From: Bugula neritina | Lineage: Eukaryota; Bryozoa; Gymnolaemata; Cheilostomatida; Bugulidae | Assembly (NCBI GenBank): GCA_964035545.1 | Contig: OZ037769.1 | Coordinates: forward strand, 16,683,633 to 16,747,632 | Reading direction: 5' to 3' | DNA: 64,000 bases | In this document: positions 1-11,100 of the stretch, piece after piece | Layout: every line of letters begins with the position of its first letter | How positions within the stretch are numbered: the first letter of the stretch is position 1 | Notes under the pieces: generated by a model | Seen by the model: the letters and a program-made list of their open reading frames with translations, nothing else | Told to the model about the DNA's origin: nothing | The model's database searches: none | Made by a program: the position numbers and the translations under genes

Positions 1-164
1 ATTTGGAGAATTTCCTCTCGGAAGGCGTGTTGATGATTGACTTTAAACATGAGAATGTCCTTTCATTGGTCGGTGTAGTGTATGAGCCAGGTGAACGACC
101 TTTGGTTGTCCTTCCTTATATGGAGAACGGTGACCTTTGCTCTTTATTGAAGAAAGATGATTTG
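1..164 (+). CDS. RTK-1 exon: alphaC helix and hinge (5' truncated by window)
   Basis: Reads [19 protein letters not shown] and [11 protein letters not shown], then the donor TTG|GTAAGA at 164/165. It matches 26690-26877 of RTK-2 almost base for base; the tail reads SLLKK here and SFVKK there. Confidence 0.85.
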
Positions 165-2263
165 GTAAGAAAACTGTGTTCTGGTCTATGTGAAGGTGGT
201 CTGAAAACAAGATATACTGATACAAAAAAGCAAAGCAGTTTCTTGAAAAACTGCTTCGTTAATGCATGATTATCTGTTGTTGAAAAGACAATTCCTGCCC
301 GCTTACTCTGAATAATCATTTTAAAAGTAAATAAATAGTTAGCTGCCTGATGATGCCATAGGACTGGTAGGTAAAAGAAAACATTTTACATTCTTTATAT
401 ATGTTAAAGTAGTGTTCTTGTAAATCAATACTTGCAATGCATTATATACCTATAAGAAAGTTGGAGTTATTTTTTGTACATTGGAAAGTTATAATAAAAG
501 TAATGGTGTTGGGATAGCTTAGTTGGTAGAACACAATAAAGCTAGACATACTTTATTCCACTGTGAAAGTCTAGGCGACCTAGTTAAGATCATCAATATG
601 TTACTGCCAATAATAATATAATGAATGTATTGTATATAGGTGGTTTCATTTTAGGAAATAGTCATGGCTGACTTGCTTCACTTTGCCTATCAGATAGCTA
701 ATGGAATGGCTTATTTAGCCAAGGAGAGATTTGTTCATCGGGATTTGGCAGCCAGAAACTGCATGTGAGTTGTTTCTCCTGCTCTTCTTAGTCACTGCTT
801 TTCTTATTAAATGCTTTGTTATGATTAAATATTTATATTAACTCCTTTGAGACCATCAGTTCCTTCACACTTGAGCGATTAGCTACCCGTCTATTTATAA
901 AAACTAGTCTTTTTTTTCAATGGATCTTTTCACCATCTCTCCTCCATTCAAACAATGCTGACCTGTTCTAACTGAAAAAATTACTCTTTTCCTTCTGACA
1001 GGCCATAACAAGTTTTTGTATGAATTTAATTGTTTTTCTTTTACTTAAACATAATTAATTCACAAAAACATGTTCTAAAATCTAACTAAATTAAATGAAA
1101 TTTCATTCTACATATATACGCTATTTTCAAAGCCTTAATTCCATGGTAATGTCCAGTTTCCTTTGTATAGGGTTGACGGATCTTACTTTGTGAAGATAGC
1201 AGACTTTGGTATGTCCCGTGATGTCTACTCACAAGATTACTACAGAATGGGAGACATGAACAAACCTCTACCAATAAAATGGATGGCTGTGGAGTCACTG
1301 AAGGAAGGGAAACATACATCAAAGTCTGACGTGGTACAATTTATTTTCTTTTTTTCAAAAGACATATTTGGCATGCGTAATTTGCGCTTGTTGGTTTATA
1401 AATATTTCAATATATGTACGATGTATTCTTATTTAGTGGTCTTTTGGAGTAACTATGTGGGAGTTACTCACCCGTGGTAGTTCACCATATCCAGGCGTAA
1501 GCAACTACCATATTAAAGAATATGTCTCTGCTGGTGAACGATTGGACAAGCCTGAAATATGTCCTCCAATAATGTGAGTTTAGTGATGAGCTACGCGCAA
1601 CACATTTATTCATGCTATAGTCTTATAATACTTTGGGTAACTACTTATTTCTATGTGTAACTCAGTGATGGATTGCAACTTAGTGTTTAATTGTGAGTTA
1701 GTGAATGACTTGTGAATGATTGTGAGTTACTATTTAAGATTTAGTGAATGCAGTCTAGTAGATGTGATTCAGTGACTGTGACTCACTGAGTGACTAGTGA
1801 CTAAGATTCTTGAATGTGATTAATTGACTGTTACTTTGTGATTGACTGTGAGTACGACTCAGTGTGAGTGAGTGGCTGACTTAGTATTGACTATATGATT
1901 TAGTGACTGCTACTTAGTGATTGATTATGACTCAGTATACGACTAGCCATTTCCTGTTGCCTCTGAGTACAATCAAATGACATCATCTACTCTAGATATG
2001 AAATGATGCGCCGATGTTGGGAGACAGATCCTGAAGATAGACCTGCTTTCTCTGAGATTTCCAAGTTTGTTGGTCAACTGCTGAATGGTACGACAACTCC
2101 CAGTGCTGGCTCAGATAATGATGCTGGTTACTCATACGCACGCTCAACTACAAAGGCCATCCCAGATGACTATCTGGAGTCCAATGAATATGCAGACAAC
2201 TTGGAGCGTGATGACTATTACATAACACCACTCCCCTCCCACACCACGCTCTCAGGACACTGA
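1..2263 (+). CDS. RTK-1: MET-like receptor tyrosine kinase, 3' part of gene (5 exons, 5' end outside window)
   Basis: Spliced gene for the cytoplasmic kinase part of a receptor tyrosine kinase that should phosphorylate tyrosines at the plasma membrane. Exons 1-164, 655-764, 1171-1333, 1437-1573 and 1996-2263 join in phase. Visible in order: alphaC region with FLSEGVLM, hinge [11 protein letters not shown], catalytic loop [17 protein letters not shown], activation-loop tyrosines in YSQDYYRMG, substrate site [17 protein letters not shown] and the CW....DRPAF motif. The hinge, GxRL..PE.CP segment and DYY-type activation loop resemble MET/RON more than other animal RTKs. The ectodomain, ATP-loop and VAVK lysine lie left of the window. 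Introns are closely related to those of the paralogue at 4590-28914, so the duplication is fairly recent. No disabling change is seen in this part. Confidence 0.85.
518..600 (+). repeat. tRNA-like box A fragment in RTK-1 intron
   Basis: TAGCTTAGTTGGTAGAACAC resembles a tRNA D-arm/box A. No good box B follows, so at most a decayed tRNA-derived SINE head. Confidence 0.25.
655..764 (+). CDS. RTK-1 exon: catalytic loop
   Basis: Acceptor TTTTAG before 655 and donor GCAT|GTGAGT after 764. Encodes [18 protein letters not shown] and HRDLAARNC; ends after two bases of a codon completed by the next exon. Confidence 0.88.
1171..1333 (+). CDS. RTK-1 exon: DFG and activation loop
   Basis: Acceptor TTGTATAG, donor GACGTG|GTACAA. 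Encodes [17 protein letters not shown], the [10 protein letters not shown] activation loop and [19 protein letters not shown]. 163 nt, the same length as its RTK-2 counterpart. Confidence 0.88.
1437..1573 (+). CDS. RTK-1 exon: alphaF region
   Basis: Acceptor TTATTTAG, donor AATAAT|GTGAGT. Encodes [14 protein letters not shown], then the [20 protein letters not shown] segment typical of MET-like C lobes. 137 nt, phase 2 at the end. Confidence 0.85.
1660..1960 (+). repeat. Degenerate TGACT/GTGACT minisatellite in the last RTK-1 intron
   Basis: Intron sequence made of loosely repeated TGA(C/T)T(C/T)AGTGA words. Two exact TGACTCA words lie at 1779-1785 (part of the near-palindrome TGACTCACTGAGTGA) and 1928-1934. 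About 190 bp from 1775 reappears almost unchanged at 36661-36850. Confidence 0.65.
1996..2263 (+). CDS. RTK-1 last exon: end of kinase and C-terminal tail
   Basis: Acceptor CTACTCTAG before 1996; stop TGA at 2261-2263. Encodes [18 protein letters not shown], then a tail with several tyrosines ([23 protein letters not shown]) that could be SH2 docking sites, ending in LSGH. A different frame of the same DNA reads on as [12 protein letters not shown] (see findings). Confidence 0.85.
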
Positions 2264-4589
2264 AAGAGTGTATGTCAACACAGAAAACAAGTCAATATAA
2301 AATGACATACTCAATGATTCTCACAATTGGAAGAATATTTCTGGGATTCTGCTTTCTCTCACAATGTTCTATTCATAATAACTGTTATCTTACACTCATT
2401 TTTTACTTCTAATTACCGTTTAGGATGTCCGATTAAAATGCAATCAAAGGGATATATGCCATATATGTAGTTTCATTATATATGTATAGATAAATTTAAA
2501 CCCAGCAATTTAAACAAACCTCAATATTTTGAATTACCTTTCAAGACCTGCCTAGAATGTCAATAAAAAACCAAATGTCAAGGCCAAAGTCATCTTCTCC
2601 ATCCTTGTGCACAGAAATGTGTTTTTATAGAGTTTTCATTACATGCAATATTACATATATATGTAATCAACACTCAATAAACATGGTAATGGCAACGGTA
2701 ATTGCTGTTTATGCTTTTAGTTATGGTAATTACTGCATTATGTCCATATGATCAGGTACTAGCAGCTGTAGAGTCCAACAATAGTATATATAGCCATATA
2801 TAGCCATTAAATATCATAGCTATAACCAGTCTAGAATGTAGAAAACCACAAAAGTGCTGATCACTTAGTACTTGACTAGCAGTTAGGAAACATCTACATA
2901 TACTCTGCAACACAACAGCTACGAAATCCCTCACTCAGCTTTACAAACACTTACTATAAGTTTTAGCATGCACACATTTGAACTAGCTGTCACATCAAAA
3001 ATTATTTATTTGAGTTAATGAAGCAGAAAGTTGAGAAAGGCGTGGTATCCAGTGATTTTCATTCTACAGTGGATTAGTCATGCACGCAGACGTACAGACT
3101 GCTGGCTATTACTATATAGCAGTAAAGTTTAGTTATTGTGCTTGTATTTATAATTATACTAATTTATTTGTCAGTCTGCTCTGAGAAAATATTATGTAAG
3201 TATTATTAAATCTTTACTTGCTTTCCCCAGTTTCATAATTAATATTACGATAAGTATAACTGAACTTTGAAAAAAGGTATACATGAAACTAATAAACTAG
3301 TTTGTTCATTACTTCACATAGACATTTGATATCTTTTGTTGTGTAGAAACTCCTATAACGTACTCCTATGATAGCTAGCCTTGTTTAGTATATGAAAGGT
3401 TTGCCTGTTCTATATGAATTGAAAGTATAGTTGTTACCTTTTAATTATGGTAATTATAATTATATAATATTTCTAAATAAATGATTATTATCACATTTAG
3501 CTGCTACATTTAGCCACGCCCATCACTCTGAGTGTAGGTTATGAAATTCAGCTGTATCAGTGCATGCAGTTCACACACTAGATTCCAGAAAATCAGTTTT
3601 ATAACTTGATTAAATCTCTTTAACGTTACTGAGTTTCAACTCCTGACCTCATAGCCTCAGCACTTTCTGATTACCACGGGTTAGTGACTAACCACCCTCT
3701 ATACTTCTGTTTAGGGAGCTGTTTTATGATACTAAATAGTAAATGATACTACATAGTTAGTATATTTAGGTAACAGGAGAGGTCATTGGCCAAGTTCAAC
3801 GTCTGCTGCAGCAATTCACAGAAATCTTTTGATGTGTTTATAGGTTTTATAGTCTACAAACTGTAGACATGGCTGGGTTAACTTATGTCTTGTTCCTAAT
3901 AAGTGATACACTATGGTAATTTTATTCTCACTCTGTAATATAATCATGTGTTAACATGTAAGTTATATGCCCACAATGTATATATAAAGATATATAACAC
4001 CGCATTTGCCTATTCACTGAATATCCATGGTATACATATTTACAGCTTTCATAAAATATTTTATTATCATTTAAGAATATTGAGGCATTAGTTTTGCCCA
4101 TTTATTCTGATTTTATCATTCAACCACTCATTGCTTTGTGCAATTAGTTAGCATATTATACTATCTACTGCGACAAAAGATCAGATAACTCCTATGTATA
4201 ACAACCCTTGATTAATTTTACTGGACAGCCTTTTCTAATGAATGCTCACTAACTTTCCTTCTGATTGCTAAGAAAGACTGCTTGTTGAACATCACAAGGA
4301 CTGCTAGTAACTGAGTTTTAACCAAATGCAATTATAGTGTCAAACTAGTTACTCTAACTAGTAAACTGGTAATAATGTGATTCATAGGTTTACACTAGAG
4401 AGTAGTAGGTTGGCAAAATATCTCCAAAATAAACTAGAAAAAAACAATTTTACAACAAAAAGATATAAAGTAGGTAAATGCAGTCCGAAGGAAGTGGAAA
4501 GAGACTGAGATGTAGACGAGAGATATAGCAAAATGAGTTATGCTTAGACCTTAGGGCGTGAATGCTAAGGGCTCAGTATTTTGTTGCAG
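2264..4589. other. Intergenic region between RTK-1 and RTK-2
   Basis: The first part is the RTK-1 3' UTR; an AATAAA at about 2676-2681 is a plausible poly(A) signal. About 160 bp after the stop are shared with the flanks of the exons at 28647 and 36881. The rest is AT-rich with no open frame, RNA gene or clear transposon. The RTK-2 promoter and a first exon carrying the start codon should lie near its right end but could not be identified. Confidence 0.5.
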
Positions 4590-5159
4590 GGTAATTACTG
4601 GAGCTATAAGAGCTTTTCTATGGCTGCCATGTTTGTTGCATGCGACAGATGCTCAGTCCAGTGCAGACTATTATACTGATTGGTTGACAGAGGAGAGTGA
4701 AATTCCAGATTTGGTTTCATATCCAGACGTCATTGACTTTCTTCCTAATATTCCAGTCAATGTTGACATTAAACTAAAAAATTCAAATCGTGAGACTTGT
4801 GATCCTTTAGAGAGGTATTGTATTCCCGATCAGTTTTATGAATCAGTCTGTTCTAGTTTCTCACGCTGTTTGTTCCGAACATGTGCTCACCCGAAGTCCA
4901 AGTCTCTCAGTACCTATCTGGTGTCCGATATCCAATATCAAGTTGGCTCTTTAGATGGGGGATACTTACCCTTCAACACCTCTCTTCCGGAATGCGGTAT
5001 CACTATGACAGGAAGTGATATCATCATCACCGAAGCTACAGGAGAGTGTAACAATGTTTCATCTCCTCAACAGATATATACCAGTTTACAGACTCCTTCA
5101 CAAAACTGGACTTTGATGTTCACAGTTGAGCAGATTACATCACTGAATACGTCTGCACC
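4590..5159 (+). CDS. RTK-2 exon 1 (first seen): signal-like segment and Cys-rich domain
   Basis: Acceptor TTTTGTTGCAG ends at 4589; donor CACC|GTGAGT at 5159/5160. Starts in phase needing an upstream exon. Hydrophobic [17 protein letters not shown] fits a signal peptide core. It is followed by acidic spacer and a Cys-containing region ([21 protein letters not shown]) with several N-glycosylation sites. I do not recognise this domain. Confidence 0.7.
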
Positions 5160-8100
5160 GTGAGTTTTGTAACATAGACTGAGTATGCCTGCTAGGCACT
5201 AGCATACAATTATCATTGTTGTACCCTAATCAATTTAGCATGTGAAACAATTTCTCTATATTTTAGAGCTCCATTTTTATTAATCAAACTAGCATTTAGA
5301 CTACTTTCTTTATGTTTTAGAGCTTCATTTCTCCACATTTCTGGGTATGGATCCACTATTGACAGCCCTTCGTCTAGAATATTCTGGACTCTTAGTTTCT
5401 GGTTTAATGATAGTGGATATCTGGAAGCTAGTAACTCACCAAATCACAGCTTGACAGTTTTTGACCAAAATCCAATGCTGAGTCAAACTCGACACATAAC
5501 TTTGCAGGTAGGGAAACTGTAAAATTATACTCTGGCACTGTATTGTGGATGATAAATAGTTAATCCCCTTTTCCTCAATTACAAGTTACAATATGCATAC
5601 ACTTGGTTGGGTTCATTTTTGCTGATTCATGTAAACCGACAGTTGGACCAAGTTTGACAAGTGGTTGCCGGCAGACCGAGTGTCGGTTGCCAACATGATG
5701 AATGTCGCCATACCCTGCCGTACCCTACCGAACTTCGGCCCACTGTCGGTCGAAGGTTCTAGAAGTCCTTTGTCTGGCTAGTATAAAAAGGAAGCCAATT
5801 TCCGAGCTTCAGTCACTTGAAGACTAGAGCTCGGACTGGAAGGATCAGGACAACAATAAAAGATACTGTACACACACGAGTTCAACACCCTCTCTTGTCT
5901 CTTCTATAACAAGGAGTTATGTTCTTTGCCTGATTTCATTCAATAACCCACATACTACTACAATATTTATTTATTTTATTTTATATAAGCAGCTTCAGTT
6001 TTAATTTAGCTAGAATGCAGAAATGAGTTTGCTTTCACCTTGAAGTTGTCCTTTTTGTTAAATTTTCAGTTTGTTGGAGACATAATTCTGGTATTTGTCG
6101 ATGGTGAAGTGTCTCACCGGTATCGGCAAGGTGAAATCTCTTTCCCATCTGCTTCGGAGTACATTGTCGGGTTTGGAGGGTCTGACATTACAGGAGAGTT
6201 TACCAACATCAAGTTATACAATGCTCAGGCTTCCACTAAGTAAGTCACTGATATACTATTTAAAAATGTGACTGTTTTGTTGCTTGATATTTTAAGTACT
6301 AAATAACTTGCGTACTCAACTTCTTGCGTGCTCACAACTCAATAAAAAACTACATTACTAGTTTTTTTGTATGTAACCAATATAGCGTGATAAATATTAG
6401 AGTTATCCCCCTTGACACATAACTTATGGCTATTTTTCAGAATGCTGTAATTATAGCTAAGTTCCTGGTGTAACTTTCTAATAACCTTAAATACTATAGC
6501 CATTGTTAAGCTTTTAGCATAGTGAATAGTTAATTCCTTTCTCACATTTACAACTTACAGTCTTCACACACTTGGTTGGGTTCAATTTTGCTGATACATT
6601 GTAAACCGACAGTCCACCGAAGTTGGGTTTGCCGGTTTAGTGGCATTCGGAATGTCAGAATAGCAAGCTCGACATTTCCCAACTTTAGCCAATTGTCGGT
6701 AGAAGGTTCTAAAACCCTTTGTATGGGTAGTATAAAAGGAAGCACATTTTAAGCTCCAGTCAGTTGAAGACTGGAGCTCAGACTGGAAGGAACAACTACA
6801 CCAATAAAGACGTACGCACACTACTCAACACTCCCTTATCTCTTCTCTTACAAGGAGTTATATGTTCTCTGCTTGATTACATTCAATAACCCACAAGTTA
6901 CTACAATAGCTCTTACCTATATGGTTATCTTGAATAACACTTGACAATGTTTCGGGTATTAAACTTTGTGTGCCTAATTACTTGGGTACTACCCCAGTAT
7001 CCTACTACTTGAACTCAAATCTTCCACACTTTCATTCCTCAAAGTGTGAATTCTTTGATTTTTAAATACATAAATAATAAAATTTTATTTACTGAGTACT
7101 GAATGACTAACTGCTGATCAATCACTAATAAGAAATCACTTTCCTTTCTGTTGAGTACTATTTTTGTTCTTCTTTCAGTGAGATCTATTCCATGTTCTCA
7201 GGATCTCCGCTATCACTTTACCTAATTCGACCTGAGTGCGAATGTCCTCGTCATTATTCTGACACATTCAACTTTAAATTGGCGGAGATGAAAATCAGTT
7301 TGACTGTGTTGATCCGTACCAGAATTTAACTAGCAGATTTGGGACTGAGACACCTTCTGGCATTACTACCGACGGGAAACTTTCCATCTTCAACAGCTAT
7401 GGCTGGAAGTCAGACCATACTGATGAGGCAGAGATAACTCTTAATTTCAATCAACCAATGTTGGTACGTCTCAATACAAACTGAATAGTTAACAACATAA
7501 GAATAAACTATTGTAATAATTTTATGCGTAGAATGTTATGACTCGCTGCATGCAATTATTTGTGTGGGTTGCTAGCTGATTGAACACAGTGACTCTTTGT
7601 GAGAGTACTTAGAACACAGTGACTCTTTGTAGGGGGGTATTTATGCACAATAAATAAGAAATTTGATACTCACAATCCCTTTATTTTACTCCACAATACA
7701 TAAATCCAAAAATAGAAAATTAGGGAGGACAACTCCTTACATCGTGGGGAAAACTTACTAGTAAACTGTTAAACAAGGTATAAGATAATTAATTAAATGT
7801 ATAAGTGTCCTGGCTTGTGTCCTGTTGTGCTGCTGGCTGAAGACTGAATCTACTGAGATGAGGGCCTCCTTTTATATGTTGGGAAACAGTCCAACTAGAA
7901 TGTTCCGTGCGAATTCGAGGGAATTTGCTCGAATCGCAGGGGATTCGCAGGGCCAGAACAAAGGTTTCGCTCGAATCGAGCGAACTTCGCAGGGAAATCC
8001 CGGTTACACAGGATAGTTAAGGGCATCCTCACTAAGAATATCATAAATTTCTCTCAAAATGTAGTTCAGGTTCTTGAATAATATTGCTCTGCGGGTGGCA

Positions 8101-11100
8101 TGCGTGTTGCCTACTTGTAATTGTTTAGCCTAAGATTAAACTACAACCGATAAGCAGCAACCTTTGTTAGGGCTGCGTAATCTATCAACATTCCATTATG
8201 GGTGCTACATAAACAAAGTACAAAGCGAGCTATTCATTATAGCCTGCCAGCTAGCTAGCCTGTAATTATTATGTAGGCGCCAATATCTTCTCATCCCTAC
8301 GTGCTCAGTGAAGCGTGAAGTGCTGCGCGCTGCTAGTTTCTTATGAGAAAATATGGCATTTTCAGTGTATAAATCACCAATTTATGAGCAATCTAGCAGA
8401 GTTATTGAAAAAAGAAAAAAAGTTGCACTGGAGAAATATCTCAGGATTCCAGCAGTGCAATTTTTATTCAGATATCATGCTTTGCTGCTGAGATATTTTA
8501 CTGGTACTGAAAAGTCAGCTTTTCAGGCAAAATTGGCCAAAATTCGGCAGTTTTTTGTCTATCACTTCGCAAAAAAAATGAAAATTGAATTTTCCAAAAA
8601 ACTTACACTGGAGAAAAAGAAGATCTACAACATAGTTTTTGAATTTTGACTCTAGCACAATTAGGTGAGATTTTATTTTACTGGTACTGAATTCTTATAT
8701 GATTACAATGCAAACCTCAGCAAGGCAGTTGCAGCTAAAAGGTTGCCCTTAACTATCCTGTGTATCTTGATTATATAAGTGTTCAAACTGTGAGCCGTCA
8801 GAAACAATAGCTAATCCAATCAAGTCAGTAGTAATAAGTAGCTGGGAATAATAGCTAATCCCATCATTGCCAACATAACACTTAGCTGTTACAATACTGT
8901 GGTGGCTCGTGGAGCTACCAGCAACACAATACGCAAGGTTGCGTATTGACCCGGAACAATGTACTAGCCAATTAGCTAGGCTGTTTTATGAGTAATAGTA
9001 GCAGCTTCGCGCTACTAGCTCAGTTGAGGATAGTGCTGTAAAATTAAATAGACGTGCGTATCATTACTGTTGTACATTAGATTTTATTATGTATTCTTGT
9101 ATTAAAATATAACGATATCTACTCGACTTAACTCGGTGAAGTTTCTCTAGTGATAAATAGACTCTCTTGGTGGCACATCGACCTTAAAACTGAAAATCTT
9201 AACAGTGGTGGCAGCAGTGGGATAGTGTACATCAAAGATGGAGACTGAAAATGCTAGAATGCCACCACCCCCAGTAGAAGGTGAGCGTAGAAATGCTGTT
9301 AATCCTGTGAATCGTGAGGGAGAAGAAGCTTATAGACATTTCTTGAAAGCTCCCACCTTTACTGGGTCGGAAGATGTCGAACAATTTATACAAGAATTTA
9401 GAGAGGTAATGGAGGTTGCTCAATGGCCGCATAGAGTGGCCCTTATCCAATTGCGGAGAGCGGTGACGGAACAAGCCAAGCCGTACGGAGTGGGAACGGA
9501 CGTAAACGGGATACTGGCTGCGCTGCGGGCCCGTTTTGGCATCTCCGCAATAGACGCTAGGACCAAGCTAGAGAGATTGTGCCGCACTCCGCGGACCTTG
9601 CTGCAAGAACATGCCGCGACGGTGAAGAAGCTGGCGCAGATTGCATATAGCGATCTGCCAGCACAGCACCAAGAGCGTTACACCTATGACGCCTTTGTCC
9701 AGTCACTAAACGACCTGGGCCTACACCATCAACTACGAGCTAAGGGGATAACCAGAATAGAGGATGCCCTGAAGGCTGGAGAAGCTTACCTGTTGGCTAC
9801 CCAAATGCATCGAGCACAACGGAACCCACCAGTAGTTGGAGTCAGCGCTGCCAGGGCTACGACAGGTCCCGAAGCCCTCCCGCTGGAAGCCGAAGTGGAC
9901 CGTATGGTAGAGATGCTGGGACAACTAGTAACCATTCTGGCCGGTGCTGGCCCCGGTCAGGCCCTGCGGGTGCCCCCAACGCCTGTGGGGCAGGGCTGGA
10001 GTAGCGCTGATCAGGACCAGAGACAGAAAGGACGACCCCAATACCAGGGGGCGTTAAACTGTCACGGCCCGCGGACACTCTCCCTCCCCGCGGGCCGCAA
10101 CTGAAGGAGTATGGCGGAACACGCCGTCGTCTGTCCGTACGGACACGACGGAACACTCCACCCGAGTGGCAGGTACCACGCAGGACTAGTAGGCCCGCAC
10201 AACGGCCGAGTACCTTCTCCCTGCCACTCGCCAACCGGTTCCACCGGTTACCTCGGGAAGAGGAGCCCGCCACTGAAATGGAGCCAGAAGGCCCAGTGGA
10301 GAGCCCCAAACCCCGCCGGCACCAACCTCGCCGCCGGAAGCCCCGTAAACCACGGGTGAAACCCCCGCCGTCCTACCCATTTAAGATCGCACACGCGGGG
10401 GGGGGGGTGAAAGTACAACCACATGGAGAGAGCTATTTCCTACCCGGAAAGGTGGCGGGTAATGCCGTCACCTTCCTGCTCGACTCCGGGTGTACTACCA
10501 ACCTTCTCAGTCGTAGAGTCTTTGAGGCACTGCCCCGCCGGGACAGGGATAGAGTACGACCGTATACGGGAGAACATGGCACCCTGGCAGACGGGTCATG
10601 TATTCCCTTCTACGGTATTATCGAGCTCCCTGGGCGTGTCCGAGACCAGGCTGTACAGGAGACCTTTGTCATAAGCCAACTGGAGGAAGATGCTATCCTC
10701 GGAATGCCCTTCTTGAAGCAACACCAGTGCCGAATAGACTTTAGCAAGTCGGTGGTGCTGATGGGCGGGCGAGAACTCGCCTGTGTGGATAAGTTTGGGC
10801 GTCCTCTGGTGGGCGGTGTTCAGGTAGTTCGAAACTGCACCGTGCCCGGACGCTCCAGAGCTACTATCCACTGCCGAGTGAACAGCAACCGGATAGCCAG
10901 GCTCGAGGTCATTGAAGCCGCGCACGAAAGGATCCAACTCGCCAGTAGTTTAAATGGACTAACTGAGCGAGGGGAGGTCTTAGTGCAGTGTGTCAACCCC
11001 TTTACCGAGCCCATTGAGCTCCCAGCTGGGTCAATGCTGGGCCGGTTCCACTCCGTCCAGGAAAAGGACGTGGGCCCGTCGCTGGGTGACGCGACGGAGG

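Larger units (their letters stand above)
7628..8880 (-). repeat. Putative solo LTR, minus strand, split by the TIR element at 8007-8762
   Basis: Read on the minus strand it starts TGTTATGTTGG, contains a TATA box (TATAAAAGG, plus positions 7868-7877), an AATAAA and ends CCCCCCTACA, the TG...CA layout of an LTR. A 31-bp tandem duplication of host sequence (AACACAGTGACTCTTTG) adjoins its left end. No matching second LTR or internal genes were found; no clear target duplication. Confidence 0.4.

Noticed and set aside
8353-8649. Frame in the 756-bp TIR element as a transposase or host peptide
   Set aside because: Too short for a transposase, no DDE motif; similar frame in the second copy is explained by high DNA identity.
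9857-10309. 150-codon minus-strand frame over gag
   Set aside because: Antisense shadow of GC-rich gag/pol; no domain, no start context, and frames of this kind lie opposite all GC-rich parts of both elements.
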